Of a stretch of DNA of 58,232 bases, positions 48,611-56,064 are shown piece after piece (the stretch's first letter is position 1; every line of letters starts with the position of its first letter). The stretch comes from Candidatus Woesearchaeota archaeon (GTDB taxonomy: Archaea > Nanobdellota > Nanobdellia > Woesearchaeales > GW2011-AR9), in assembly GCA_018696595.1 (NCBI GenBank), contig JABHQW010000006.1:1-58232 (forward strand), read 5' to 3'. Below the pieces are notes generated by a model that was given only the letters and a program-made list of their open reading frames with translations, ran no database searches and had not been told where the DNA came from. The position numbers and the translations under genes were made by a program.

Positions 48611-49474
48611 ATGATGAAGAAAATAATTATTTTTAGTTTAATCCTAGCAATCATGTTTAGTTTCTCAGCCATAGGGGCAAGTAATATTGATGGCCTAACG
48701 AACGAATTAGAAGGAAAAGAGATCCCGGCCCCACTAGGGACTTTGTTTGGAGATGAAAGGATTAATTTACATTTTGCATTAGATAATGGAGAAGAATTAG
48801 TTTTAGGATTAATAACAGAAGATGATAAGTTTAAAAGTCTTGAAGTTGGAGAACTAGAAAAACCTTCATTAAATGTTTACACTACAGAAACGGTAGTTAA
48901 AGCAATAGAGAATTCTGATAATCCCCCTTCAGTATTAAAAAATGCTCTTGAAAATGGAGAGATCACATATAAAGCAGTTGGTTTTATGAATAAAATTAAA
49001 TTTGCAGTGCTTTCAGTAGTAATGAAATTCCTTGATGGTGCAGAAGAAAAAGCAGAAAAAGAAACCAAAGAGGATGAACCCGTTAAAGAAGAAGTTCCAG
49101 AAACAGAAGAAACAGTAGATGAAACAGAAACCGTCGCAATGGTTGAAGAAGAAACAACTGAAGAAGTGAAAATAGAAGAACCCGTTGTTGTAGAACCAAG
49201 TGGACCAAAAACCCATATTGTAAAATTAATTGATGGTGGTTTTGGAAATGCATCAATCACAATTAAAGTAGGAGACACTGTTGAATGGCACAATGAAAGA
49301 GACGGAAACACAAAGAAAGCATTAATTATAGGGTCACAACAATGTTTCAAAATTAAAAGTAGTATATTTGAATGGGGAGATTACTACTCGTGGACATTTG
49401 AGAAAGCAGAAACTTGTACAATTATTGATGGAATATTTACAACAGCATCAATGAAAATAATTGTTAAGGAGTGA
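48611..49474 (+). CDS. Secreted protein with SCP2-like and cupredoxin-like domains
   Basis: 287 residues. Signal peptide 1 to about 23 (IIIFSLILAIMFSFSAIGAS). Residues about 35-140 resemble an SCP2-like lipid-carrier domain (INLHFALDNGEELVLGL, then ENGEITYKAVG); a Glu/Thr-rich linker (about 145-195) follows; the C-terminal 95 residues are cupredoxin-like (IVKLIDGGFGNASITIKVGDTVEWHNE). The usual C-terminal Cys-His-Met copper loop is not present; two cysteines (QQCFK and ETCTI) may instead form a disulfide, so metal binding is doubtful. GAGGTG at 48601-48606 is the ribosome binding site. Confidence 0.75.
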   Translation: MMKKIIIFSLILAIMFSFSAIGASNIDGLTNELEGKEIPAPLGTLFGDERINLHFALDNGEELVLGLITEDDKFKSLEVGELEKPSLNVYTTETVVKAIENSDNPPSVLKNALENGEITYKAVGFMNKIKFAVLSVVMKFLDGAEEKAEKETKEDEPVKEEVPETEETVDETETVAMVEEETTEEVKIEEPVVVEPSGPKTHIVKLIDGGFGNASITIKVGDTVEWHNERDGNTKKALIIGSQQCFKIKSSIFEWGDYYSWTFEKAETCTIIDGIFTTASMKIIVKE

Positions 49475-49476
49475 TA

Positions 49477-50478
49477 ATGAAAATTGGCTTTTTTGAATTA
49501 GAACCTTGGGAAAAGAAAGAGATTAGAAAAGTTTTTTCCAAGGACAAATTATTTTTCTCAGAAAAAAGATTAACATTAAGAAACGTAAGGAGGTATAAAG
49601 AGTTAGAAGCAATTGCAATCTTTGTACATTCTGAGATTGATAAAGAAGTTCTTAAAAAGTTACCAAAACTAAAATATATTACAACAATGAGTACTGGTTT
49701 TAATCATATTGACCTAGAAGAATGTAAAAAAAGAAGAATTTCTGTTAGTAATGTTCCAACATACGGAGAAAACACAGTAGCCGAACATACATTTGCTTTA
49801 ATCTTAGCATTAAGTAGAAAAATTGTTGATTGTGTTAATAGAACCCACTTAGGAAGTTTTCGTTTAGAAGGATTAAGAGGATTTGATTTAAAAGATAAAA
49901 CCATTGGGGTTGTTGGCGGAGGAAATATTGGCAAACATGTTATTCGCATGGCTAAAGGGTTTGAAATGAATGTTTTAGTATTTGATATTTACAAAGACAT
50001 AAAATTAGCAAAAAAGCTAGGATACAAATATGCAAGTATGGAAAAAATGCTTAAAGAATCAGATGTAATTACACTTCATGTTCCAGAAAACAAACACACC
50101 CATCATTTAATTGATAAAGATAAATTAACATTAATGAAAAAGTCTGCGGTTCTAATTAATACTTCTCGTGGTGGTATTGTTGACACAAAAGCTTTAGTTA
50201 ATGCTTTGAAAAAGAAAAAGATTGCAGGGGCAGCTTTAGATGTTTTAGAGGATGAATGTAAAATAATTGAAGAAACTCAATTATTGAAAAAAGAGTTTGG
50301 TGGCAGGTGCGATTTACATAAAATTGTAGAAAAGCATGCTTTACTTAAAATGAAGAACGTTATTGTCACACCCCATAATGCTTTCAATACACATGAAGCT
50401 TTAATGCGGATATTACAAACAACTATTAAGAATCTTGCTAGTTTTAAGAATGGAAGAAAGATTAATGAGGTCAAGTAA
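49477..50478 (+). CDS. D-isomer 2-hydroxyacid dehydrogenase
   Basis: 334 residues, NAD-dependent oxidoreductase of the D-lactate/glycerate dehydrogenase family. The nucleotide-binding motif is VVGGGNIGKHV near 146; catalytic Arg is in NTSRGGIVDT near 230, catalytic Glu in DVLEDE near 255 and catalytic His in VTPHNAFNTHEA near 303. An insert after DVLEDE with a Cys (GGRCDLHKIVEKH) is typical of the D-lactate dehydrogenase branch. The frame also opens with GTG at 49471, but AAGGAG overlaps that codon and serves the ATG at 49477. Overlap or close coupling with the preceding gene. Confidence 0.93.
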   Translation: MKIGFFELEPWEKKEIRKVFSKDKLFFSEKRLTLRNVRRYKELEAIAIFVHSEIDKEVLKKLPKLKYITTMSTGFNHIDLEECKKRRISVSNVPTYGENTVAEHTFALILALSRKIVDCVNRTHLGSFRLEGLRGFDLKDKTIGVVGGGNIGKHVIRMAKGFEMNVLVFDIYKDIKLAKKLGYKYASMEKMLKESDVITLHVPENKHTHHLIDKDKLTLMKKSAVLINTSRGGIVDTKALVNALKKKKIAGAALDVLEDECKIIEETQLLKKEFGGRCDLHKIVEKHALLKMKNVIVTPHNAFNTHEALMRILQTTIKNLASFKNGRKINEVK

Positions 50479-50481
50479 AGT

Positions 50482-50874
50482 TTATTCCCTACAATGACTT
50501 TGTTGTTGTATACCCATTTTAAAAGTCTCAACTTCTCCCCTCAAAGTTTCATACCCAGGAGTTTGTTTACGTTTATCAGATAAAGCATCTAAGTTATCTA
50601 AAGCATCACCACAAAGTTGTTCTGCAAGCAAATAATTCCCTTGAGAACAATCTGTTTGTGCCCATTGGTAAAGTGCCTCAGCACAACGATAAAGTCCAAA
50701 ATCAGAAAGAGGCTTATCTTCTTCTGGAGATAAAGTTTTTTCTCCAATACAAGAACTTAATTCCCTTGGTAAAGGATGTTTGAATCCACTATAAGTCCCA
50801 TTTTCTAAGTAACGAACACAACCTGCAGTAAACAAAGTAGCTGCAAGAGTAACCATAGTTAATCCGTTTCTCAT
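50482..50874 (-). CDS. Putative lipoprotein with lipobox
   Basis: 130 residues. Starting from the ATG at 50874, the N-terminus is a short signal peptide with LFTAGC, a lipobox, so the Cys near residue 18 may be lipid-modified. The mature part has five or more cysteines and a TPR-like helix pair (YQWAQTDCSQGNYLLAEQLCGDALDNLDAL). Upstream in-frame Met codons would add a non-signal stretch; a TATA-like element (50898-50907) sits 27 bases before 50874 and decides the start. Function unknown. Confidence 0.7.
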   Translation of the reverse strand: MRNGLTMVTLAATLFTAGCVRYLENGTYSGFKHPLPRELSSCIGEKTLSPEEDKPLSDFGLYRCAEALYQWAQTDCSQGNYLLAEQLCGDALDNLDALSDKRKQTPGYETLRGEVETFKMGIQQQSHCRE

Positions 50875-50967
50875 TTTAAGTAAAATAAGCCCAGAGTTAA
50901 TAAATTTTGTTGAATTGAGGCACAAAAACACACAAATAATTTAAAATGCAAAATAATCAAGTAAAAT

Positions 50968-51558
50968 ATGGTGAAAGATTTAGCATTGATTTTCGGTAGC
51001 AAGAGTAAAGCACAAGAGATATTTTATTTGTTAAGTAAAGCAAAATCTGTAGTTAGACAAGGATTCTATGAACACGAATTACCAAAAGTAGAAAAGTTCT
51101 GCCAAGAAAATAATATCCATTTAGTAAGATCAAGATTTAAAGTTCTTCTAGCAGATGAAACCAGTTTTTCAAATAAAGGCATCAGAGTTCCATATCAAGA
51201 TAAAAGAGAAGGGATGTATTTTGTATATTTATCTAAAGATCAACAAAAATCTTGGTTAGCCGCATATTATGAAATCATGAAAAATGATGCAGATCTGGGA
51301 ATGTTATTAGGATACCCAAAATGTTGTATAGAATTCTTTCTTAAACGTTTTAGCTCCAATAATCCTAATCTACAACTGCAACCAACAAATATGTACACGA
51401 ACATTTCCAAAAGAGATAAAGATCATGTTCTAATCTCACATTTCCCTTGTAGTTCTGATTGTCAAGAAAGTATTCAGTTAGGAAGACAATATCTAGCTAT
51501 AATCAACGAATGTGATAAAGAAAGATATAAAGAATTAATTAAAGAACTTAAAATCTAA
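50968..51558 (+). CDS. DUF483 family protein
   Basis: 196 residues, an archaeal family of unknown function. The hallmark LGYPKCCIEFFLKRF is near residue 112, with further cysteines in HFPCSSDCQESIQLG near 158, so a metal site is likely. The N-terminal part looks like a small alpha/beta domain. TATA-like sequence about 27 bases before the ATG suggests leaderless translation. Its stop overlaps that of the convergent eL41 gene. Confidence 0.82.
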   Translation: MVKDLALIFGSKSKAQEIFYLLSKAKSVVRQGFYEHELPKVEKFCQENNIHLVRSRFKVLLADETSFSNKGIRVPYQDKREGMYFVYLSKDQQKSWLAAYYEIMKNDADLGMLLGYPKCCIEFFLKRFSSNNPNLQLQPTNMYTNISKRDKDHVLISHFPCSSDCQESIQLGRQYLAIINECDKERYKELIKELKI

Positions 51559-51662
51559 CCAGACTGGATTCTTCTCTTACGTTTAGCCTTTTTCATTTTC
51601 TTACGTTGCCACTTCCAACGCATTTGTCCTTTCTTTTTCCAACGTCTTGAACTTCTTTTCAT
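51555..51662 (-). CDS. rpl41e: 50S ribosomal protein L41e (eL41), 35 codons
   Basis: A very short gene: ATG at 51660-51662, stop TAG at 51555-51557, 35 residues with 19 Lys/Arg and three Trp. The part MRWKWQRKKMKKAKRKRR lines up with eL41 (MRAKWRKKRM...KRKRRK), the single-helix protein of the archaeal and eukaryotic ribosome. The TATA box tttataaa at 51686-51693 lies 27-28 bases before the first ATG, so the longer 35-residue form is supported over a start at the inner Met. It overlaps the end of the DUF483 gene by four bases. Confidence 0.85.
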   Translation of the reverse strand: MKRSSRRWKKKGQMRWKWQRKKMKKAKRKRRIQSG

Positions 51663-51685
51663 CTAATTGCTTGAGATGTGGTTTA

Positions 51686-51693
51686 TTTATAAA
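51686..51693 (-). promoter_or_regulatory. TATA box of eL41 gene
   Basis: tttataaa, 27-28 bases before the ATG at 51662 on the minus strand. Confidence 0.6.
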
Positions 51694-51714
51694 GGTTTTG
51701 GTGGAGTTAAAGGA

Positions 51715-51760
51715 AATAGTAGTGTCAATTTGTGAATGATATCAGCCCGACACTACTATT
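51715..51760. repeat. Perfect 12-base inverted repeat between divergent promoters
   Basis: AATAGTAGTGTC (51715-51726) and GACACTACTATT (51749-51760) around 22 bases. It lies between the TATA boxes of eL41 (51686-51693, leftward) and prs (about 51782-51790, rightward), outside both predicted transcripts, so a protein-binding site is likelier than an RNA hairpin. Confidence 0.55.
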
Positions 51761-51830
51761 TTAAGAAACTAACAGGAGTTACTTTTATAAACAAAAAAAC
51801 ATTCCTAAACTAAAAAGAGGTTGATAAAAG

Positions 51831-52715
51831 ATGATAATAACTAGTTTAAGCAATTCTAAAAGTATAGCTAAAAGTCTGGCTAGAAAACTTAAATGCAAAT
51901 ATTCAGGAACTACTATCTCAAGTTTTCCAGATGGAGATTTATACTTAAAGTTCAATACAAATCTAAAAAAGAAAAAATTAGTTATTGTTCAATCATTTCA
52001 ACCACATTCTGATATGTCTCTTTTTGATATTGTTTTTGCTGCAGAAACTGCAAAAAGTTTAGGGGCAAAGAAAGTAATTCTTGTTGCACCATATCTTGCT
52101 TACATGAGGCAGGACAAAAGATTTAATTCAGGGGAATGTATTTCTAGTAGAGTTATGGCTAAAATGCTTAACAATTCAATTGACAAATTAATTACAATTG
52201 ACCCACATATCCACAGATACAAATCATTAAAAGATATTTTTACGATTTCTGCAAAAAAGTTAACAGCTAATCCTTTAATCGCAGAATATATTCAAAAGAA
52301 ATTCAAAAATGAAGTTATTATTGGTCCTGATTGGGAATCTTACCAATGGGCAGAAAGTATTGCCAAACATGTTCATGTGCAAGCCACAGTATTAAAGAAA
52401 ACTAGATTTTCTTCTAGACATGTAGAAGTTAAGATGATTAAACCAGTCCCAATTAAAGGAAAAAATGTAATAATTGTTGATGACATTATTTCTACTGGTC
52501 ACACCGTAGCAGAAGCTGCTAAGAAAGCTAGAAAAATGGGGGCGAAATCTGTTTCTGCGATTGGGGTCCACGGATTATTTGTTGAGAATGGTATGGAGAA
52601 ATTGAAAAAAGCAGGTGTTAATAAAATCATTACCACCAACTGCATTGAACACAAAACAAATAAGATTGATGTAACTCCGTTATTGTTTAATGAATTGAAG
52701 CGTGAAAAGAAATAA
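51831..52715 (+). CDS. prs: Ribose-phosphate pyrophosphokinase (PRPP synthetase)
   Basis: 294 residues. Makes PRPP from ribose 5-phosphate and ATP for nucleotide, NAD, His and Trp synthesis. Motifs: FPDGDLYLKF near 28, PYLAYMRQDKRFNSGE near 87 (ATP site), DPHIHRY near 124, GPDWESYQWAE near 164, and the PRPP loop VIIVDDIISTGHT near 213. Length is that of archaeal class members. AAAGAGGTTGAT ahead of the ATG is the ribosome binding site, with a TATA box about 51782-51790. Confidence 0.96.
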   Translation: MIITSLSNSKSIAKSLARKLKCKYSGTTISSFPDGDLYLKFNTNLKKKKLVIVQSFQPHSDMSLFDIVFAAETAKSLGAKKVILVAPYLAYMRQDKRFNSGECISSRVMAKMLNNSIDKLITIDPHIHRYKSLKDIFTISAKKLTANPLIAEYIQKKFKNEVIIGPDWESYQWAESIAKHVHVQATVLKKTRFSSRHVEVKMIKPVPIKGKNVIIVDDIISTGHTVAEAAKKARKMGAKSVSAIGVHGLFVENGMEKLKKAGVNKIITTNCIEHKTNKIDVTPLLFNELKREKK

Positions 52716-52734
52716 ACTTTCTAACACTATAAAA

Positions 52735-52741
52735 TTTATAA
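52735..52741 (+). promoter_or_regulatory. TATA box of first cyclase gene
   Basis: tttataa centred 27 bases before the ATG at 52765; leaderless. Confidence 0.55.
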
Positions 52742-52764
52742 GTAGCTCCACATTCTCTTAATCT

Positions 52765-53400
52765 ATGGAAGAAAAGAGCCATCAATCAGAAATACTGACA
52801 ATCATGTTTACTGATATTGTAGGTTATACTTCCACCACAGCAAGATTAAACAGAAAAGAGTTTAATCAACTGCATGATGTTTTTGATAACATTTCTCTAC
52901 CAATATTTAAGAAACACTCAGGTAACGTAATTAAGAAAATTGGAGATTCTTTCATGGTCACATTTAAATCGGCCACAGAAGGAGTTTTGTGCGGAATAGA
53001 TTTACAAAAATCGTTTCAAAAACATCACAAAGAAAATCAATCAAGAAACCCCCTTAGAATTAGGGTCGCCCTACATTCGGGAGAAGTTCTTTTGAGAGAC
53101 AATGATGTTTATGGAGATGCAGTAAATTTATCTGCCAGAGTTGAAGGCCTAACACAAGCAGGAGAGATTTACTTTACAGAATCAGTTGCCCAATCAATGA
53201 ACAAGAATGAAATTGATTTTTTAGATTTAGGATACACCCCAGTTAAAGGTTTTTCTGAACCAATAAGAATCTTTAAAGTTAAATGGAAAAGAGATCAAAG
53301 AAGAATCCTTTGGGGTTGGATTTTGGAAACATTTCTGATAGTTTTATTAATTAGTGTAATAATTGTCGCCGCTGGTTTTTTGTATAAGACTTATTTTTAA
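52765..53400 (+). CDS. Class III adenylate/guanylate cyclase, tail-anchored (first of pair)
   Basis: 211 residues. A lone cyclase homology domain with all catalytic residues: metal Asp in FTDIVGYT near 14, second metal Asp and substrate Lys in IKKIGDSF near 57, adenine-contact Asp, transition-state Asn and Arg in DVYGDAVNLSARVEG near 114-127. A membrane helix at the very C-terminus (about 186-207) anchors it with the catalytic domain in the cytoplasm. The Lys/Asp pair suggests cAMP rather than cGMP. No sensor domain is fused. It would work as a homodimer or with its neighbour at 53439. Confidence 0.92.
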   Translation: MEEKSHQSEILTIMFTDIVGYTSTTARLNRKEFNQLHDVFDNISLPIFKKHSGNVIKKIGDSFMVTFKSATEGVLCGIDLQKSFQKHHKENQSRNPLRIRVALHSGEVLLRDNDVYGDAVNLSARVEGLTQAGEIYFTESVAQSMNKNEIDFLDLGYTPVKGFSEPIRIFKVKWKRDQRRILWGWILETFLIVLLISVIIVAAGFLYKTYF

Positions 53401-53438
53401 GATAAATTTTTAAGTAACCCCCTATTTTTCATTCTAAA

Positions 53439-54095
53439 TTGGCAAAAAAAAATAAATCAGAAGTATTAACAGTAATGTTTGTGGACATAGTTAGTTACAC
53501 CAAAACTACCGCCAATCTTGATAGAGAGAACTTCAATTATTTACATGATGTCTTTGACACTATTTGCCATAAGTTCTTCAAAGAACATGAAGGAAAAGTA
53601 ATTAAGAAAATAGGGGATGCTTTTTTAGTAACATTCAAATCTGCGACTGAAGCGGTTCTTTGTGGAATAAATTTACAGAATTCCTTTTATGAGTATAATC
53701 AAAAACACAGAAAACAAGACCCATTAAAAATTAGGGTTGCATTACATTCAGGAGAAATTTTGCATAGGCATGGAGATATTTATGGAGATGCAGTAAATAC
53801 TGCTGCCAGAGTTGAAGGAATAACAAAAGCAAATCATGTTGTTTTCAGTGAACCAGTTTATGCTGCCATGAACAAGAATGAAATGGATTATATTTATCTT
53901 GGTGCAAAAAAACTGAAAGGTTTACAACGTCCGTTAAAAGTGTTTAGAGTAAAAACAAAAATGGACGAAATCCTAGATAGAAAAAAGAGGACTAGAAAGT
54001 TTTTCAACAAAATAAAAAGAAAAATTGTTGGGGTTGTTGTTTTAGGGGTTGTTGTAATAGCAATATTTCTTTTAGTAAAGTATTTGTTTGGTTAG
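53439..54095 (+). CDS. Class III adenylate/guanylate cyclase, tail-anchored (second of pair)
   Basis: 218 residues, a clear paralogue of the preceding protein with the same layout: FVDIVSYT, IKKIGDAF, DIYGDAVNTAARVEG and a C-terminal membrane helix (about 193-215) after a basic stretch (RKKRTRKFFNKIKRK). All catalytic residues are present. The start is a TTG (53439-53441); tttttaag at 53407-53414 lies 28 bases ahead, so it would be a leaderless TTG start with its own promoter, 38 bases after the first cyclase. Sequence divergence between the two shows an old duplication. Confidence 0.9.
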   Translation: MAKKNKSEVLTVMFVDIVSYTKTTANLDRENFNYLHDVFDTICHKFFKEHEGKVIKKIGDAFLVTFKSATEAVLCGINLQNSFYEYNQKHRKQDPLKIRVALHSGEILHRHGDIYGDAVNTAARVEGITKANHVVFSEPVYAAMNKNEMDYIYLGAKKLKGLQRPLKVFRVKTKMDEILDRKKRTRKFFNKIKRKIVGVVVLGVVVIAIFLLVKYLFG

Positions 54096-54127
54096 AAAAA
54101 TCAGTTTGGTAACTTCTGAGTAGTAAA

Positions 54128-54136
54128 CTATATAAA
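54128..54136 (+). promoter_or_regulatory. TATA box of bacillithiol-like operon
   Basis: ctatataaa centred 27 bases before the ATG of the small ORF at 54159. Confidence 0.6.
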
Positions 54137-54158
54137 CTGACCCCATTTTTTATTGAAA

Positions 54159-54236
54159 ATGGACAAACTTAACCACAATAACGAAGAAACTAAAAAATAC
54201 GTTTTGTTAATAACAACTTTTAGGAGTAGGTTCTAA
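54159..54236 (+). CDS. Leaderless small ORF (25 aa) overlapping bshA start
   Basis: The ATG at 54159 lies exactly at leaderless distance from a good TATA box, and the 25-codon frame ends in TAA whose last base is the first base of the bshA ATG (TAATG at 54234-54238). The sequence is polar in the first half (Asn, Glu, Lys) and ends in hydrophobic and Arg residues; no cysteine. The ribosome binding site of bshA (AGGAG) lies within its last codons. It could be a leader peptide that couples translation of bshA or a small protein in its own right. Confidence 0.55.
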   Translation: MDKLNHNNEETKKYVLLITTFRSRF

Positions 54237-55399
54237 TGAAATCTAGTTTAGATTTGGCATATCTTTTGTATTGTAGACCCCATTTAGGGGGATCGGGAGT
54301 AATGAGTTTAGAACTAGCAAAACAAATGAGGAGAAAAGGACACAATGTGACCTTAATAAGTTACCCTGGAACGTTTCTTAGTTCAGAAGAACAAGAGATG
54401 GGAATTAATTTGGTTCAAACGCAAGCAATTAATTATCCTTGTTTTAAGTCAGAACCTTTTTCTGAGACCTTTGCTTCAGTAATTGCTAATTTAGGAGAAG
54501 AAAAAAACTTAAACATTATTCATGCAAATTATGCAATTACTCATGGACTTGCAGCAACAACAGCAAAAAGAATATTAGAAAGAAAAGGCAAAGATTTGAA
54601 AGTTTTAGTTACTAGTCACGGATCAGACATTCATACAAATGGGCACCACCATTTATTAGCCCCAACAATTGAACAAATTTTGTGGGAATCAGATGCAATC
54701 TCTTTTGTTTCAGAATCTTTACAAACAGAAGCAGAAGAACTATTTCCTTCAATAAAAAACAAAGGAGAAGCTATTTATAATTTTGTAGACACCGACAGAT
54801 TTCGTTTTAGTGAAGATGAAAGAAGAAGTATTAGATCTGCAGAAAAAATTCCAGATGGCGCCACAGTAATATACCATGCCTCAAATTTTAGAGAACTAAA
54901 AAATGCCCAAGATCTTATAAGTATTGCAATTAATGATAAAGAAGAAGAGGATGCAAGGTTTTACTTTTTAATGGTGGGCGATGGTCCCGAGAAAACTATC
55001 ATGGAAGATAAAGTTAGATCATTAGGACTTGAAAAATATTTTCATTTTGTCGGTAAAAAAGAAAATGTAGTGCCGTATATTAATGCTTCTGACATTGTTG
55101 TTCTCCCTTCAAAAAGGGAATCTTTCGGACTGGTTTTATTAGAAGGAATGGCTTGTGGAAGACCAGTAATTGGATCAAGAGTTGGTGGAATTCCCGAAGT
55201 CATCCAAGATGGAGAAAATGGGTTTTTATTTTCCAAAATTGATGAGCTATATGTCTTTGCAGATCAAATCAGAAGAAATACAGATTTAGGAAAAAGGTTT
55301 GGAGAACAAGGCAAATTAATGGCCAGTTCAAAGTTTTCAGTTGATAAAGTTGTAGGACAGTATGAAAGTATATATTATAAAATGGTGGCGGGCAATTAA
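54236..55399 (+). CDS. bshA: BshA-like GT4 glycosyltransferase (GlcNAc-malate synthase)
   Basis: 387 residues, GT-B fold. It follows bacterial BshA closely: GGSGVMSLELAKQMRRKGH near 18, HANYAITHG near 100, TSHGSDIHTNG near 123, YNFVDTDRF near 181, HASNFRELKNAQD near 212, VGDGPE near 243, the EX7E region KRESFGLVLLEGMACGRPV near 290 and RVGGIPEVIQDGENGFL, and the end QYESIYY. BshA joins GlcNAc from UDP-GlcNAc to L-malate, the first step of bacillithiol synthesis. It is followed two bases later by a PIG-L deacetylase. Assignment to BshA rather than another GT4 enzyme rests on this likeness and the operon. Confidence 0.85.
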   Translation: MKSSLDLAYLLYCRPHLGGSGVMSLELAKQMRRKGHNVTLISYPGTFLSSEEQEMGINLVQTQAINYPCFKSEPFSETFASVIANLGEEKNLNIIHANYAITHGLAATTAKRILERKGKDLKVLVTSHGSDIHTNGHHHLLAPTIEQILWESDAISFVSESLQTEAEELFPSIKNKGEAIYNFVDTDRFRFSEDERRSIRSAEKIPDGATVIYHASNFRELKNAQDLISIAINDKEEEDARFYFLMVGDGPEKTIMEDKVRSLGLEKYFHFVGKKENVVPYINASDIVVLPSKRESFGLVLLEGMACGRPVIGSRVGGIPEVIQDGENGFLFSKIDELYVFADQIRRNTDLGKRFGEQGKLMASSKFSVDKVVGQYESIYYKMVAGN

Positions 55400-55401
55400 A
55401 G

Positions 55402-56064
55402 ATGACAAATTTACAATTACCTTCAAATTTACTTGCAATTATGGCCCATGAAGATGATGAGGTTGGTGGATGTGGTGGCCTTTTAATAAAGAATCAACAA
55501 CTAGAAGGAGATTCACATGTAATTTGTTTTGGTGGTTCTGACCCAAAACGAGCAAAAGAATTTGAAGCTGCTTGTAAATTAATGGGAGTTTCAAGTCATC
55601 AACTGTTGGGTTATAGTGAACAAGATTATGACCAAAACAAATTAGAAAGAATAATTCAGATAAGAGATATTATTCTGAGAATAAAACCAGACTATGTTTT
55701 AACACATCGGTCTGCTGGTGATTATCATTTAAATCACCAAACAGTTTCAGAAATAGTAAAAAGATCCGCAATTATGGCAAATACTGCCAAAGAAGGAGTT
55801 AGAGTTAAAGGAATACTTTATACTGAGACACATTCACTTCATTCAGTAGTGCATGAATTAGTAGATGTAAGTGATGTCCAAGAATCTATTGAACAAGCAC
55901 TTCTATGTCATGAAAGTCAAATTAGTAAAAACGATGGATATTATTTAAAGTTAATTAGCAAAAGAAATAGTTTAAGAGGTTTACAAAACGGAACCCATTT
56001 TGCTGAAGCTTATCAATTTGAACCATTAGAATTAGTGGGGAATTTTCATAAGACTATAAAATGA
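55402..56064 (+). CDS. PIG-L family deacetylase (BshB-like)
   Basis: 220 residues, zinc-dependent N-deacetylase fold. The zinc and base motif is AHEDDEVGGCGG near 14 (AHPDDE is usual) and the third ligand is in SAGDYHLNHQ near 112. Family members remove acetyl from GlcNAc conjugates; in the bacillithiol pathway BshB turns GlcNAc-malate into GlcN-malate. Placed between the BshA-like and BshC-like genes, with two-base spacing before and a four-base overlap (ATGA) after, it is the likely step-two enzyme. Confidence 0.85.
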   Translation: MTNLQLPSNLLAIMAHEDDEVGGCGGLLIKNQQLEGDSHVICFGGSDPKRAKEFEAACKLMGVSSHQLLGYSEQDYDQNKLERIIQIRDIILRIKPDYVLTHRSAGDYHLNHQTVSEIVKRSAIMANTAKEGVRVKGILYTETHSLHSVVHELVDVSDVQESIEQALLCHESQISKNDGYYLKLISKRNSLRGLQNGTHFAEAYQFEPLELVGNFHKTIK

